A DNA stretch of 30,035 nucleotides from CAYVOX01 sp964453035 (GTDB taxonomy: Bacteria; Chloroflexota; Anaerolineae; Anaerolineales; Anaerolineaceae). Below, in pieces: positions 29,924 through 30,035 of this stretch. The stretch covers positions 1 through 30,035 of the forward strand of contig CAYVOX010000026.1 of NCBI GenBank assembly GCA_964453035.1. The letters are read 5' to 3'. Every line of letters begins with the position of its first letter. The stretch's first letter is position 1. Made by a program: the position numbers and the translations under genes. Below the pieces are notes generated by a model. It was not told where the DNA came from and searched no databases. It saw only the letters and a program-made list of their open reading frames with translations.

Positions 29924-30035
29924 TAATTTGCCTCCCTTTGCAATTTTTTCCCGTAAAGTGCCGCGGGGAGCGCAGGCGGTTGCCTGACAACTGTATTTTA
30001 TCATCAATTCAAAATTAGCCGATGGCCCCGCGCAG

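Overview
The window looks like a chromosomal piece of a GC-rich, non-model bacterium, most probably a member of the Chloroflexota (Anaerolineae-like). This is inference from the protein mix (YbjN, UPF0173, DUF4342, YedE/DUF3343 cluster, many GT-C and GT4 enzymes), base composition and the style of intergenic repeats; no rRNA or marker gene confirms it. A 10-base N gap (4264-4273) shows that this is a scaffolded draft assembly.

Layout. (1) 1-3466, plus strand: an AAA_14/DUF4143 ATPase with an apparently leaderless promoter set in a nested palindrome, a MITE-like inverted repeat, and a large GT-C-like membrane protein. (2) 3467-4751, no protein gene of normal size: two C-loop hairpins behind a possible promoter, a second promoter-like pair followed by a run of stem-loops and a triplet-periodic minisatellite, then a good promoter for a tRNA-Arg(CCT) whose body is broken by the N gap and is followed by near-identical copies of its 3' half, a 16-bp palindrome and a second MITE-like element. 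(3) 7976-4752, minus strand: a sulfur/selenium handling operon (YedE transporter, TusA-like carrier, cysteine desulfurase, DUF3343 carrier) whose genes overlap or touch, preceded by a leader with a CRP-like operator near -42, a 9-codon upstream ORF, a hairpin and an intrinsic terminator. (4) 10725-7947, minus strand: a run of small conserved genes (DUF4342, lipoprotein, YbjN, UPF0173 hydrolase, a hypothetical) closed by a strong terminator. (5) 23787-10761, minus strand: a ten-gene polysaccharide locus with a Wzm/Wzt ABC exporter, a hexapeptide acyltransferase, a methyltransferase-coiled coil-glycosyltransferase fusion, a PIG-V-like mannosyltransferase, a GT-C-like enzyme, two GT2 and two stand-alone GT4 enzymes. 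(6) 30035-23903, minus strand: a MASE1-PAS-PAS-GGDEF-EAL c-di-GMP enzyme, a Nudix hydrolase, a class I aminotransferase, a small hypothetical and a sugar nucleotidyltransferase.

How it works together. The polysaccharide locus carries what an ABC-dependent pathway needs: chain-building transferases, a possible chain-end modifier (the methyltransferase fusion), and a Wzt with a C-terminal carbohydrate-binding domain that could read that end before export through Wzm. The nucleotidyltransferase could supply activated sugar, and the c-di-GMP enzyme next to wzm could adjust surface behaviour, though neither link is shown by sequence alone. The selenium/sulfur operon is independent and appears regulated both at initiation and by early termination.

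The parts most worth a second look are the yedE leader (7631-7839), the RNA-like block 3500-4160, the broken and re-copied tRNA at 4210-4695, and the methyltransferase-coiled coil-GT fusion beside Wzm/Wzt.
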